Assembly: GCA_030615145.1 (NCBI GenBank)
Contig: JAUWZT010000019.1
Span: 1 to 22,453 of the forward strand
Direction: 5' to 3'
DNA length: 22,453 nucleotides
Source: Promethearchaeota archaeon
Lineage (GTDB): Archaea > Asgardarchaeota > Lokiarchaeia > Sigyniarchaeales > SOKP01
The position numbers and the translations under genes were made by a program. Under the pieces are notes generated by a model that saw only the letters and a list, made by a program, of their open reading frames with translations, did no database searches and was not told the origin of the DNA. Shown one piece after another: positions 16,251-22,453 of this stretch (within the stretch, counting starts at the first letter, position 1; each line of letters begins with the position of its first letter).

Positions 16251-17423
16251 TCATTTCCGTAATATTCGCTTTTGGACTACGAAGTGGGTTCTTAACGGGG
16301 AACTATGAGGAAAAATAGCCTTTATTGCGCGGTCGTTGTTAGCCCATATCGTAGTGCCTTCGTAATAATCGTACCCGTACACCGCAGACGATAATGATTT
16401 CCCAATGTTGTGAAGCGCAGAGAATATACCTTTTCCAGCGTACTCTTTTTTGATAATTATCGTATCAACGTTCATGTGCGTAAGTGGTTCTCCAGCCCAT
16501 AGCTGATAAAGATTGGGTTGGGCCATCAACAATCCAACAAGTTCCCTAGAGCGTCTATCAAAAGCGAAAATGCAAGTCGATACGATTTTGTCGAGATCAG
16601 CAGCCTTCCAAGTGTCTAAAAAGCCGGGCATTTCTGCATAGGTCTGGGGATCGAACTCGGGATTTACAATGTTAACTTTTTTCCCGGCTTGGTAGTAAAT
16701 TTCCATAATCTCCTCAAACCTATCTTTTCCGCCCGCAGCATCCGCTAACACGGAATAAAACGACTGTTGGGCTAAACTTAGTATTTGGGCTTTCAGAGCT
16801 TTTATTTCTTCGAGTGGTAAAAAGCGAATCATAATACCTTCGTCTAATTCTTTTCCTTTAGCCCAAATCTTGACGAAGGCATCTACGCACGAATATTTTG
16901 TGTCAATCTTGTATCCTAATTCTTTTAAATAAGCTAGAACATTTGATCCGGGATCGTTAAACGCAACTCCGCTCATCATTGGACAAGCAAAACCTTCGGT
17001 CTGCCAGCCAATTCCCCCAATACGTTTGGGATAATTGATAGGTCCTCGAATTTTTCGAAAGTTGTTCTTTCTAACGAAGTTTTCTAACTCAATCATCAAT
17101 TTTTTACAAGAAGAGAAATTTTTAGCAGAAAGCCAGCCAAAAGTAGGGCATGACTTTCCGTAGCTTTTGTAATCGCCGTCTATTTGACAAATTACGAATC
17201 CCGTTAAGATTCCGCTCAGTGTTGTGTAATAAAATCTAATTTTATAGTCTGGGTTCGAAAACTTTTCTGCAAGATAATCTGCAAGATCTAAGACAATCAT
17301 AGGTTTTAGCCTTTCATCAGGAACATATAAAAGCTCAGTTAAAACAAACTGAATTTCCGAAATATTTCGAGTGGAAGCGACTGTAAGTTCTTTCTCAATC
17401 GGCTGCTCTAAACTAATTTCCAT
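16251..17423 (-). CDS. Large tandem GNAT-type acyltransferase
   Basis: A 390-residue protein that reads as two GNAT folds in series. The N-terminal half carries FGWLSAKNFSSCKKLMIELENF and then RKIRGPINYPKRIGGIGWQTEGF (near residue 124), which recalls the RGPxNF...GF segment of YghO-like N-acyltransferases. The C-terminal half has the acyl-CoA pyrophosphate loop KKEYAGKGIFSAL (about 326-338; the family pattern is [RK]xxGxG/A), followed by the usual helix, and ends in HFVVQKR. These enzymes move an acyl group from acyl-CoA to an amine; the substrate is not evident. It is cytoplasmic, with no signal peptide. A second large GNAT gene lies 146 bases upstream on the same strand, and an E1-like enzyme is nearby. 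A TATA-like box (17467-17476) gives a leader of about 20 bases. Confidence 0.8.
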   Translation of the reverse strand: MEISLEQPIEKELTVASTRNISEIQFVLTELLYVPDERLKPMIVLDLADYLAEKFSNPDYKIRFYYTTLSGILTGFVICQIDGDYKSYGKSCPTFGWLSAKNFSSCKKLMIELENFVRKNNFRKIRGPINYPKRIGGIGWQTEGFACPMMSGVAFNDPGSNVLAYLKELGYKIDTKYSCVDAFVKIWAKGKELDEGIMIRFLPLEEIKALKAQILSLAQQSFYSVLADAAGGKDRFEEIMEIYYQAGKKVNIVNPEFDPQTYAEMPGFLDTWKAADLDKIVSTCIFAFDRRSRELVGLLMAQPNLYQLWAGEPLTHMNVDTIIIKKEYAGKGIFSALHNIGKSLSSAVYGYDYYEGTTIWANNDRAIKAIFPHSSPLRTHFVVQKRILRK

Positions 17424-17466
17424 TTTTCATCATTTTTTAAGATGTTTACTCAATAAGACACGAGAT

Positions 17467-17476
17467 GTATATAAAG
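17467..17476 (-). promoter_or_regulatory. TATA-like box for the first GNAT gene
   Basis: The minus strand reads CTTTATATAC, about 48 bases before the ATG at 17423. It is the best TATA match in the 146-base gap between the two GNAT genes, so the downstream gene probably has its own promoter. Confidence 0.5.
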
Positions 17477-17555
17477 AAAAATATTCACAAGAAAAATAAA
17501 AGCTAGATTAGTCCCGGTTCAAGTTAAAAAATAATTATTATTGTTTTTATTGAGC

Positions 17556-17568
17556 AAAAAAAGCTTTT
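17556..17568 (-). terminator. T-run terminator after the second GNAT gene
   Basis: Just past the stop codon (17570) the minus strand reads AAAAGCTTTT extended to seven T, a short palindrome running into a U-tract. Confidence 0.4.
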
Positions 17569-17569
17569 A

Positions 17570-18802
17570 CTATTCTATCTGAAGGCTTAACATATTTACT
17601 AACTCTTGTCCTACTGGTAAGAGTTCAGGTCTCGGAACTTCCCCTTCGAAGTAATTAAACACTACATAATCTTCGAACGATTTTTCATCTTTTTTGAAGT
17701 TCCAGCACGGCACATATCCCCTCGCCCTAAACCCAAATTCGTAAAACAGTTGTTGGTGTTCGGGACTGAGAGCAGAAACGAATGCTTCGCTGTATCTAAT
17801 GTGGTTTTCTTTTATGACTTTTAAAAATTCTTCTAGATATATGTAAAGCTCCTCAGGAGAATTTACATGATACTTAGTTTTTTCGAGATTTTGAATACAA
17901 GGCGTATGAAGGAAGGTGAAATACGATTTTGTCCCTGCGATAAAAAATTGGTTGTATTGGTAGCCATATTTGTCCTTAATAACGTCTTTTCTAAACCTTT
18001 TTTGCAACGTGGCTATTTTTTCGTAATCCAAGTTTAAATCGGGGGAGATTAACTTGAACTTTCCTAAATTAAATAAGTTGTCGCAATGTAAAAAGCTGTC
18101 GAGAGCGTTCCTGATAAGTAAAGGAGTTTGATGTTCCCTATATCCATTAAGCGCTTTTTTTCTGAAGACTACTCCCATTACATCCGATTCTACTCGATCG
18201 AAAAAGACATCTTTGTTAGGAAAGAACGCCACGGTGTTTATCCCGCACACAGAAGTTATATATTGAGAAGCGGCGTGGGCAGTTCGGTTCTCGCAATACC
18301 ACATTAATATTTCGTCCTTGTAGGTGCTCCACATCCAGGCGTACGAGCCGATAATCGCTTTGGTAACATCGATAATTCTTTGGTATTCTTTCCGGATCAT
18401 AAATCCACCAGTGTATCCTTTTCGATGTTCAAAGTCTAACGCACATCTGAAGCAGCCAACAATATTTTCCTCGATTTTAAAGAGAATGAAGTGATGTTCG
18501 GAGCTTTCGATCATCTTCTTCACTTCCCGCGAATCTTCTATTTCTTTGTAGGGATAAGAGCCTTCATATACTTCCTTGCAAATATTTGCGATCTCAATGG
18601 CATCCTTAGGCTTCGCTAAATATAGCGTAGGACTAATTTTGTCCGAACCTAACTTGGAATCGATAGTAAAATCTAACTCCATTCCGTTCTCTAAATCTAA
18701 ACTCAACACGCTTTCGAATACATCTAAAAACTCGTCTACTGAATTTGGATTGAGCTTCTGGTGAGGGATAACCGGTATCGTAATCGATTCTTGAGTGATC
18801 AT
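17570..18802 (-). CDS. Large GNAT-related acyltransferase with a second degenerate domain
   Basis: A 410-residue protein with two GNAT-like parts. The first (about 60-220) shows the core order TLYLAKPKDAIEIANICKEV, then HHFILFKIEENIVGCFRCAL, GYTGGFMIRKEYQ and a long helix; where an active enzyme has Q/RxxGxG/A this one reads RKEYQRIIDVTKA, so the acyl-CoA loop is degenerate. The C-terminal part (about 320-400) contains SEAFVSALSPEHQQLFYEFG and FRARGYVPCWNF, the last strand and helix of a GNAT fold. The family often acts on small amines, but activity cannot be assumed here. It is transcribed toward the other GNAT gene. A TATA-like element (rc of 18822-18831) sits about 24 bases before the ATG. 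Confidence 0.7.
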   Translation of the reverse strand: MITQESITIPVIPHQKLNPNSVDEFLDVFESVLSLDLENGMELDFTIDSKLGSDKISPTLYLAKPKDAIEIANICKEVYEGSYPYKEIEDSREVKKMIESSEHHFILFKIEENIVGCFRCALDFEHRKGYTGGFMIRKEYQRIIDVTKAIIGSYAWMWSTYKDEILMWYCENRTAHAASQYITSVCGINTVAFFPNKDVFFDRVESDVMGVVFRKKALNGYREHQTPLLIRNALDSFLHCDNLFNLGKFKLISPDLNLDYEKIATLQKRFRKDVIKDKYGYQYNQFFIAGTKSYFTFLHTPCIQNLEKTKYHVNSPEELYIYLEEFLKVIKENHIRYSEAFVSALSPEHQQLFYEFGFRARGYVPCWNFKKDEKSFEDYVVFNYFEGEVPRPELLPVGQELVNMLSLQIE

Positions 18803-18808
18803 TTTTTT

Positions 18809-18854
18809 GACTGGTAACTATGTTTTATGTGATGGAGAGCACATTTCACCAGTC
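18809..18854. repeat. Spaced inverted repeat in the divergent promoter region
   Basis: GACTGGT (18809-18815) and ACCAGTC (18848-18854) are perfect 7-base inverted copies separated by 32 bases. They flank the probable TATA element of the second GNAT gene, and the right copy touches TATTTAAA at 18855. A regulator that binds both copies could repress this promoter; chance is also possible for arms of this length. Confidence 0.35.
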
Positions 18855-18876
18855 TATTTAAAGAAAAAAGAGAGAT

Positions 18877-19041
18877 ATGAAAGTCTTACGTCCGAATACA
18901 GGACTTGAAAATAGAGAAGTACAAGGTGATTTTCAAAAACTTCCCACTCGTAAGCATTCCGATTATGCAAGAGAATTTAATCTTGATGATATTAAGAATA
19001 GGAAGTTTAAAAAAGAAATAAATTTAGTAAAAAGCAGATAA
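18877..19041 (+). CDS. Possible 54-aa small protein
   Basis: The ORF runs from ATG at 18877 to TAA at 19039-19041 and encodes a basic, polar peptide (MKVLRPNTGLENREVQGDFQ, ending INLVKSR). I do not recognise it. The sequence composition looks like protein rather than random AT-rich DNA, and there is no competing ORF. Against it, the only nearby TATA-like element (TATTTAAA, 18855-18862) is about 19 bases from the ATG, closer than usual for a leaderless start, and may instead serve the opposite strand. It could also be a remnant of a longer gene. Confidence 0.35.
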   Translation: MKVLRPNTGLENREVQGDFQKLPTRKHSDYAREFNLDDIKNRKFKKEINLVKSR

Positions 19042-19114
19042 GAGAATCTTATACTGAAATCGTAAAATGGAAAGTAAATCAATAAATATAGTATCGAAAG
19101 AATCTGAATCCATA

Positions 19115-19124
19115 AAAATATTTA
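19115..19124 (+). promoter_or_regulatory. TATA-like box for the NYN gene
   Basis: AAAATATTTA is centred about 29 bases before the ATG at 19149. It is only about 5 bases from the TTG at 19125, which rules out that upstream start. Confidence 0.5.
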
Positions 19125-19148
19125 TTGGATTTAAACTTAAGATTCTTT

Positions 19149-20108
19149 ATGAAGAAAAAAGTTGGCGTATATTACGATTATCAGAATATTTATGACGCTT
19201 CCTATGACTTAGAGGAATATAAAAAACAAATCGATTTTATTGAAGATTACTGTTCAAAACTAGGAAAAATTGTAATAAAAAATTTGTATTTAAAGAAAGG
19301 GAAATATAAGGATGAGGACAAGATTGTAGAGGCCCACCAAAAAGAATATTCTTTTGAAATAAAATTTGGTCCATATAAAAAAGATATTGACACTAAAATG
19401 GGTTCGGATTTTATGGATGATTCTAGTAAAAATATTATTGATATTTGTGTGGTTATATCGGGTGATACCGATTTTGTAGCTCCTATTGAAAAAGTTCTTA
19501 ACAGAAAAAAAATAGTTCATGTGTTATGCAATAGTGGAACATATCGCAAATATGAGGGTATTGCAGAAAGATGCTCGGTATTTCAAATTTTGCCCGAGAG
19601 ATGTAGAAAATGTGAGGGAGAAGGCGAGATTAGTGAGATCTGTAATAAATGTAATGGTAAGGGAGAGCGTGACACAGATTGCAGATATTGCGATGGAACT
19701 GGGTGGAGCATAGGGGCTTATTGTAAAAATTGCGAAGGAACAGGATGGCTTGTTAAAATGTGTATAATTTGTAATGGAGCTGGAGTATCTTCAACTTCTA
19801 ACTGCGATGAGTGTGCTGCAACTGGAAATATTGACGAAGAATTATGTTCAACTTGTTTTGGATTAGGGAAGAAAGTTGTGAAATGTACTCGTTGTGAAGG
19901 AACTGGTATATTTTCGAAAGAAAAATGTACAATTTGTGAAGGGAAGGGATCTATTGAAATTAGCAAAAGAAAAATATGTAGTACTTGTAAGGGAACAGGA
20001 ATATATTCAACAAACGAATGTAGGACATGTGATGGAACAGGAGAATACAAAAAATTTTGTTGGAAATGTAAGGGAATAGGACACATCACATATGATCCCA
20101 TTGAATAA
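19149..20108 (+). CDS. NYN-domain nuclease fused to twelve DnaJ-like CxxCxGxG motifs
   Basis: A 319-residue two-part protein. Residues 1-150 form a NYN (PIN-like, LabA/DUF88 type) domain with its acidic site visible: VGVYYDYQN (D10, N13), KKDIDTKMGSD (D79, D81, D87) and VVISGDTDF (D106, D108). NYN domains are metal-dependent ribonucleases. From C152 to the end come twelve consecutive CxxC motifs, nearly all CxxCxGxG (for example CRKCEGEG, CNKCNGKG, CRYCDGTG, CKNCEGTG; only CDECAATG deviates). Four such motifs make one DnaJ cysteine-rich domain holding two zincs, so this is three DnaJ-like modules' worth, with no J domain. In DnaJ that region binds unfolded protein; here it might bind RNA or a protein partner. 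ATG at 19149 is preferred to the TTG at 19125 on promoter spacing. The gene stands alone between the divergent GNAT gene and the ThiF-like gene. Confidence 0.9.
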   Translation: MKKKVGVYYDYQNIYDASYDLEEYKKQIDFIEDYCSKLGKIVIKNLYLKKGKYKDEDKIVEAHQKEYSFEIKFGPYKKDIDTKMGSDFMDDSSKNIIDICVVISGDTDFVAPIEKVLNRKKIVHVLCNSGTYRKYEGIAERCSVFQILPERCRKCEGEGEISEICNKCNGKGERDTDCRYCDGTGWSIGAYCKNCEGTGWLVKMCIICNGAGVSSTSNCDECAATGNIDEELCSTCFGLGKKVVKCTRCEGTGIFSKEKCTICEGKGSIEISKRKICSTCKGTGIYSTNECRTCDGTGEYKKFCWKCKGIGHITYDPIE

Positions 20109-20256
20109 TCAATAGTTAAAAATGTTTTATCATGCATTAGTCAAATATTTCGAATTTTTTGAGGATTTTAGACATGCTACTTCAACTCTTTATAATCTTT
20201 ATCTCGTTGTCATTAGTTTTTTCTTTTAAATATCTTCTTGGATTGAACGCTATAAC

Positions 20257-20266
20257 ATAATTAAAT
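20257..20266 (+). promoter_or_regulatory. TATA-like box for the ThiF-like gene
   Basis: ATAATTAAAT is centred about 40 bases before the ATG at 20301, predicting a leader of about 13 bases. The match is modest; the surrounding 192-base gap shows nothing else. Confidence 0.3.
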
Positions 20267-20300
20267 CTCACTAAAAAACAATGTAAACAAGTGATTACGA

Positions 20301-21167
20301 ATGTTTGTAAATCAAAAATTAGAATCTTGGTCAGAACCCTATTGGGAACATATAGTGAGAAACATTGGACCAATAACTTTCGAGGAGCAAGAGAAAATAA
20401 GAACTACTCGAATAGCCATACTTGGTGTGGGAGGGTTAGGTGGTCCACTCGCAGAAAATCTAGTTAGAGCAGGTTGCCAAAACTTAGTTATTTGTGACTT
20501 TGACTTGTTCGACGAGTCCAACTTAAACCGGCAAATTTGCACCATCGACGACCTCGGCAAGAGAAAAATCGACGTGGTAGAAACCTTTTTACAGAAGATC
20601 GATCCTGAAGTAAGTGTTCGGAAGTTTTTTAAGATTACTCAGCAAAACATTGATTCGGTCCTTAAGGGTGTGAAAGTGATTGCGCTAACTTTAGACGATC
20701 CCGCCACTTCGATCTTTATCGCTAGAGAAGCTCGGAAGCGGGGAATCCCAATGATCGAGTCTTGGGGGGTGCCATTCTTGTTTACTTGGTGGTTTACTCC
20801 CGATAGCATAGATTACGAAGAATGTTACGGATTAGAAACCAAAAAGTTCAATTACTTCGAGCTTTCCAACCTAAAAAAAGAGATAAACCTCGCAACCTAC
20901 CAAGCCTTGTTGCCAAAAGTGTTTTCGATGCCCGGAGTCAGAGAAAAATACGATAGAGAGCCGGGGGCCTTCGAAGAAATGATGGCGGGTAACATTGGGG
21001 CACGCTCATTTGCACCCTTCGTAAGAATAACTGCCGATTTTCTTTCGGTAGATGTGATTTTCTCCGGAATTTTGGATATTAAGCCAAAGAACTTAGCTCC
21101 AAACCTGAAAGGGTTCGATTACATTAATATGGAAGTCCAAGAAGCTAGCTTAATATCTAATAATTAA
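20301..21167 (+). CDS. ThiF/MoeB/E1-like adenylyltransferase
   Basis: A 288-residue E1-like enzyme. After a short lead (YWEHIVRNIGPITFEEQEKI) comes the nucleotide-binding loop GVGGLGGP at 42-49, the acidic residue ending the second strand (VICDFDLFD, D66) and the signature SNLNRQ at 73-78 with GKRK at 86-89, which supply the Asn, Arg and Lys that bind ATP. The domain extends to about residue 200 and is followed by a helical C-terminal part (PGVREKYDREPGAFEEMM). The family adenylates the C-terminus of a ubiquitin-like or peptide carrier, or another carboxylate. The zinc-binding CxxC pairs of MoeB and ThiF are absent; one Cys in IDYEECYGL might serve as a thioester site. No ubiquitin-like partner ending in Gly-Gly is encoded in the window. 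Its only close associates are the GNAT genes 1.5-4 kb away. Confidence 0.85.
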   Translation: MFVNQKLESWSEPYWEHIVRNIGPITFEEQEKIRTTRIAILGVGGLGGPLAENLVRAGCQNLVICDFDLFDESNLNRQICTIDDLGKRKIDVVETFLQKIDPEVSVRKFFKITQQNIDSVLKGVKVIALTLDDPATSIFIAREARKRGIPMIESWGVPFLFTWWFTPDSIDYEECYGLETKKFNYFELSNLKKEINLATYQALLPKVFSMPGVREKYDREPGAFEEMMAGNIGARSFAPFVRITADFLSVDVIFSGILDIKPKNLAPNLKGFDYINMEVQEASLISNN

Positions 21168-21214
21168 TTTTTTTATTTTTTTGGAATTATTATTTTTGTA
21201 ATTTTTTAAATAAA

Positions 21215-21493
21215 TTATTGGATCTTATCTTTTTTCTCTCTATTACATTTTGCGCATAGAATTTGAATATTTTGAATTGTGTTAGCTCCACCCTTACTAA
21301 AAGGAATATCGTGATCCCATTGTAAGTCTTCTTTACTTCCACATTTCACGCACTTACCGTCATCACGCTCCCATACAAAATTCTTAACATAATAAGGAAT
21401 ATATCTTGACCTTCTGAGCGATTCAAATTTTATATCTCCAAAAAAGCTCTCATTATCATCCCAAGTTTCTGCTGCAATTCGGGCTTTTTTCAT
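21215..21493 (-). CDS. Small HNH endonuclease
   Basis: A 92-residue protein with a complete HNH (beta-beta-alpha metal) fold at 38-92: CxxC at 48-51, DHDIPFSKGG with D60 and H61, N71 and N75 (NTIQNIQILC), and the closing CAKCN at 80-84. H61 would be the general base and the four cysteines hold a structural zinc. The first 37 residues (including SLRRSRYIPYYVKNFVWERD) are basic and may help bind DNA. The size and sequence match stand-alone HNH nucleases found with phages and restriction systems. It follows the 263-aa gene on the same strand with only 15 bases between stop and ATG, so the two are almost certainly co-transcribed, and the partner may supply specificity. Confidence 0.85.
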   Translation of the reverse strand: MKKARIAAETWDDNESFFGDIKFESLRRSRYIPYYVKNFVWERDDGKCVKCGSKEDLQWDHDIPFSKGGANTIQNIQILCAKCNREKKDKIQ

Positions 21494-21508
21494 TTCTTTG
21501 AAAGAATT

Positions 21509-22300
21509 TTAAAAATCTTCTTCTTCAACCATTAAAGGAGGCATCTCTATTAAGAATGGAAAAATATCATATCTATTGATGTAAATATCTTTAAAAATTT
21601 TAAAATGCATAAATATTTGACCTGCATTTGTAATCCAAGGAACATAATAACCAATCCCAAGCGATAATAGTTTATCGTAAAACTCCCAGAAATAAATACT
21701 TTGTTCTCTATAATTCTGACCAGCCATTGTTCTACGACCGTAGGGATATTTATTCATAAAATAATCTAACTTTTCAAGCTGCTTTTTGCATACAATATTA
21801 AATTCATTAGCCCAATTATTAGTATCGACCTTTAACACTTCCTGTTCATCGTTAAACGCGTATTCTTTAAACCTTGACCAAGAATCTGGATCATTAATTG
21901 ATTTAGATATTCTAAAAAAAAGAAAGTCTATAATTTCCTTATCAATTTCATCAATATTCTTTAATTTCTCTTTCAAATTATTACTCTGATTAGAGATTTT
22001 ATTAAAAAAAACGGGATACAAGCTATTTTTTAAGGAATAAAAGCCTCCCTTTTCAAAACTAGTTTCAAAAATAATAAAATCATTAATTTCTTTTTCTACA
22101 TCTGATTGCTTAAAATCTTTTAAATTCAAGCTTCGATTCATAACTTTTTTAAAGAGTGTTTTTATTCTTTTCTCATGTTTGGTATAAGTCGTATCAGAAA
22201 TCGGAGTTAACCAGAGAATATAAGTTAACAGTATATCAATCGCAACAGTATTATTATTAGTAAAAATTTTATCAATATATTTTTCAATTTTACTTATCAT
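21509..22300 (-). CDS. Unknown 263-aa protein paired with the HNH gene
   Basis: I do not recognise this protein. It is mostly helical and lysine- and aromatic-rich, with a start like MISKIEKYIDKIFTNNNTVA and a more conserved-looking C-terminal section holding YPYGRRTMAGQNYREQSIYF and LGIGYYVPWITNAGQ. There is no signal peptide, no convincing membrane helix and no metal site. Its tail is acidic (MVEEEDF). The promoter at 22321-22330 and tight coupling to the HNH gene make a two-gene operon; a restriction or other defence pair in which this protein binds the target is a guess from context. The AT-rich composition matches the type IIG genes. Confidence 0.7.
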   Translation of the reverse strand: MISKIEKYIDKIFTNNNTVAIDILLTYILWLTPISDTTYTKHEKRIKTLFKKVMNRSLNLKDFKQSDVEKEINDFIIFETSFEKGGFYSLKNSLYPVFFNKISNQSNNLKEKLKNIDEIDKEIIDFLFFRISKSINDPDSWSRFKEYAFNDEQEVLKVDTNNWANEFNIVCKKQLEKLDYFMNKYPYGRRTMAGQNYREQSIYFWEFYDKLLSLGIGYYVPWITNAGQIFMHFKIFKDIYINRYDIFPFLIEMPPLMVEEEDF

Positions 22301-22453
22301 TAATTTAAATCTACCACTAGGATTATAATCTAATAATAAAACAATTTAAATTTAAAATCTATTATTCTGGAGTAGATTTTCTAATAAAAGATAAAATTTC
22401 TGCAAAAATAACTTTTTAAACCTGAAAAACGGTTTTAAACTCTTCTAATATTT
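22301..22453. other. AT-rich non-coding end of the window
   Basis: Beyond the promoter of the 263-aa gene I see no ORF. A spaced inverted repeat AATCTA / TAGATT occurs near 22356-22378 and is too short to interpret. Confidence 0.3.
22321..22330 (-). promoter_or_regulatory. TATA-like palindrome before the 263-aa/HNH operon
   Basis: GATTATAATC, itself a perfect 10-base palindrome, is centred about 25 bases before the ATG at 22300. This predicts a leaderless transcript covering both the 263-aa and HNH genes. Confidence 0.5.

Noticed and set aside
17505..17530. tRNA T-loop-like GGTTCAAGTT in the gap between the GNAT genes
   Set aside because: No acceptor, D or anticodon arm can be built around it on either strand.
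19718..20137. 139-codon minus-strand ORF across the zinc-motif region
   Set aside because: It is the complement of the repetitive CxxCxGxG coding sequence, giving a repetitive P/H/L-rich product with no promoter-like element.
1..22453. CRISPR array, rRNA, tRNA or transposase
   Set aside because: No regularly spaced direct repeats, no RNA-gene-like structure and no transposase or integrase motifs were found on either strand by eye.

Overview
The window looks like a piece of an archaeal genome, most likely an Asgard (Lokiarchaeia-type) one. The case rests on an SDS22-type leucine-rich-repeat protein whose C-terminal cap (G-x-PQQFV-x-Y) I associate with Asgard LRR proteins, on TATA boxes lying 24-30 bases before start codons (leaderless transcripts), and on an AT-rich, mosaic gene content with a giant protein I cannot assign. 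This placement is an inference; there is no rRNA, tRNA or ribosomal protein to fix it.

Layout. 1-6480: the tail of a possible partial gene at the edge, the LRR protein and a 1773-aa giant protein with hydrophobic segments, the last two on the minus strand. 6481-7306: the N-terminal B12-binding half of a radical SAM protein, cut off at a perfect inverted repeat (6618-6639) where the open frame of the giant protein begins. 7509-9855: the N-terminal half of a type IIG restriction-modification protein, cut just after methyltransferase motif I and joined to the C-terminal half of a HerA-like ATPase that lacks its Walker A half. 9872-13699: a full-length second type IIG restriction-modification enzyme (GTG start) on the minus strand. 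13841-15484: a plasmid- or virus-like remnant with a winged-helix protein, a truncated Rep-like protein, a 17-bp palindrome and a winged-helix gene interrupted by an in-frame TGA. 15569-16155: two small genes, one for a membrane protein. 16251-18802: two large GNAT-type acyltransferases. 18877-20108: a possible 54-aa ORF and a NYN-domain nuclease fused to twelve CxxCxGxG-type motifs. 20301-21167: a ThiF/E1-like adenylyltransferase. 21215-22300: an unknown 263-aa protein paired with a small HNH endonuclease.

How it fits together. The window is an accessory island: defence genes (two type IIG systems, an HNH pair, a HerA remnant), plasmid debris and truncated genes lie between genes that look resident (LRR, GNATs, ThiF). 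The GNAT-GNAT-ThiF neighbourhood may act in small-molecule or peptide modification. The most novel-looking architecture is the NYN nuclease with a tripled DnaJ-like zinc-binding region. Two abrupt gene junctions (6618-6639 and about 8755-8780) are either real rearrangements or assembly chimeras and should be checked before this region is used as a natural gene order.
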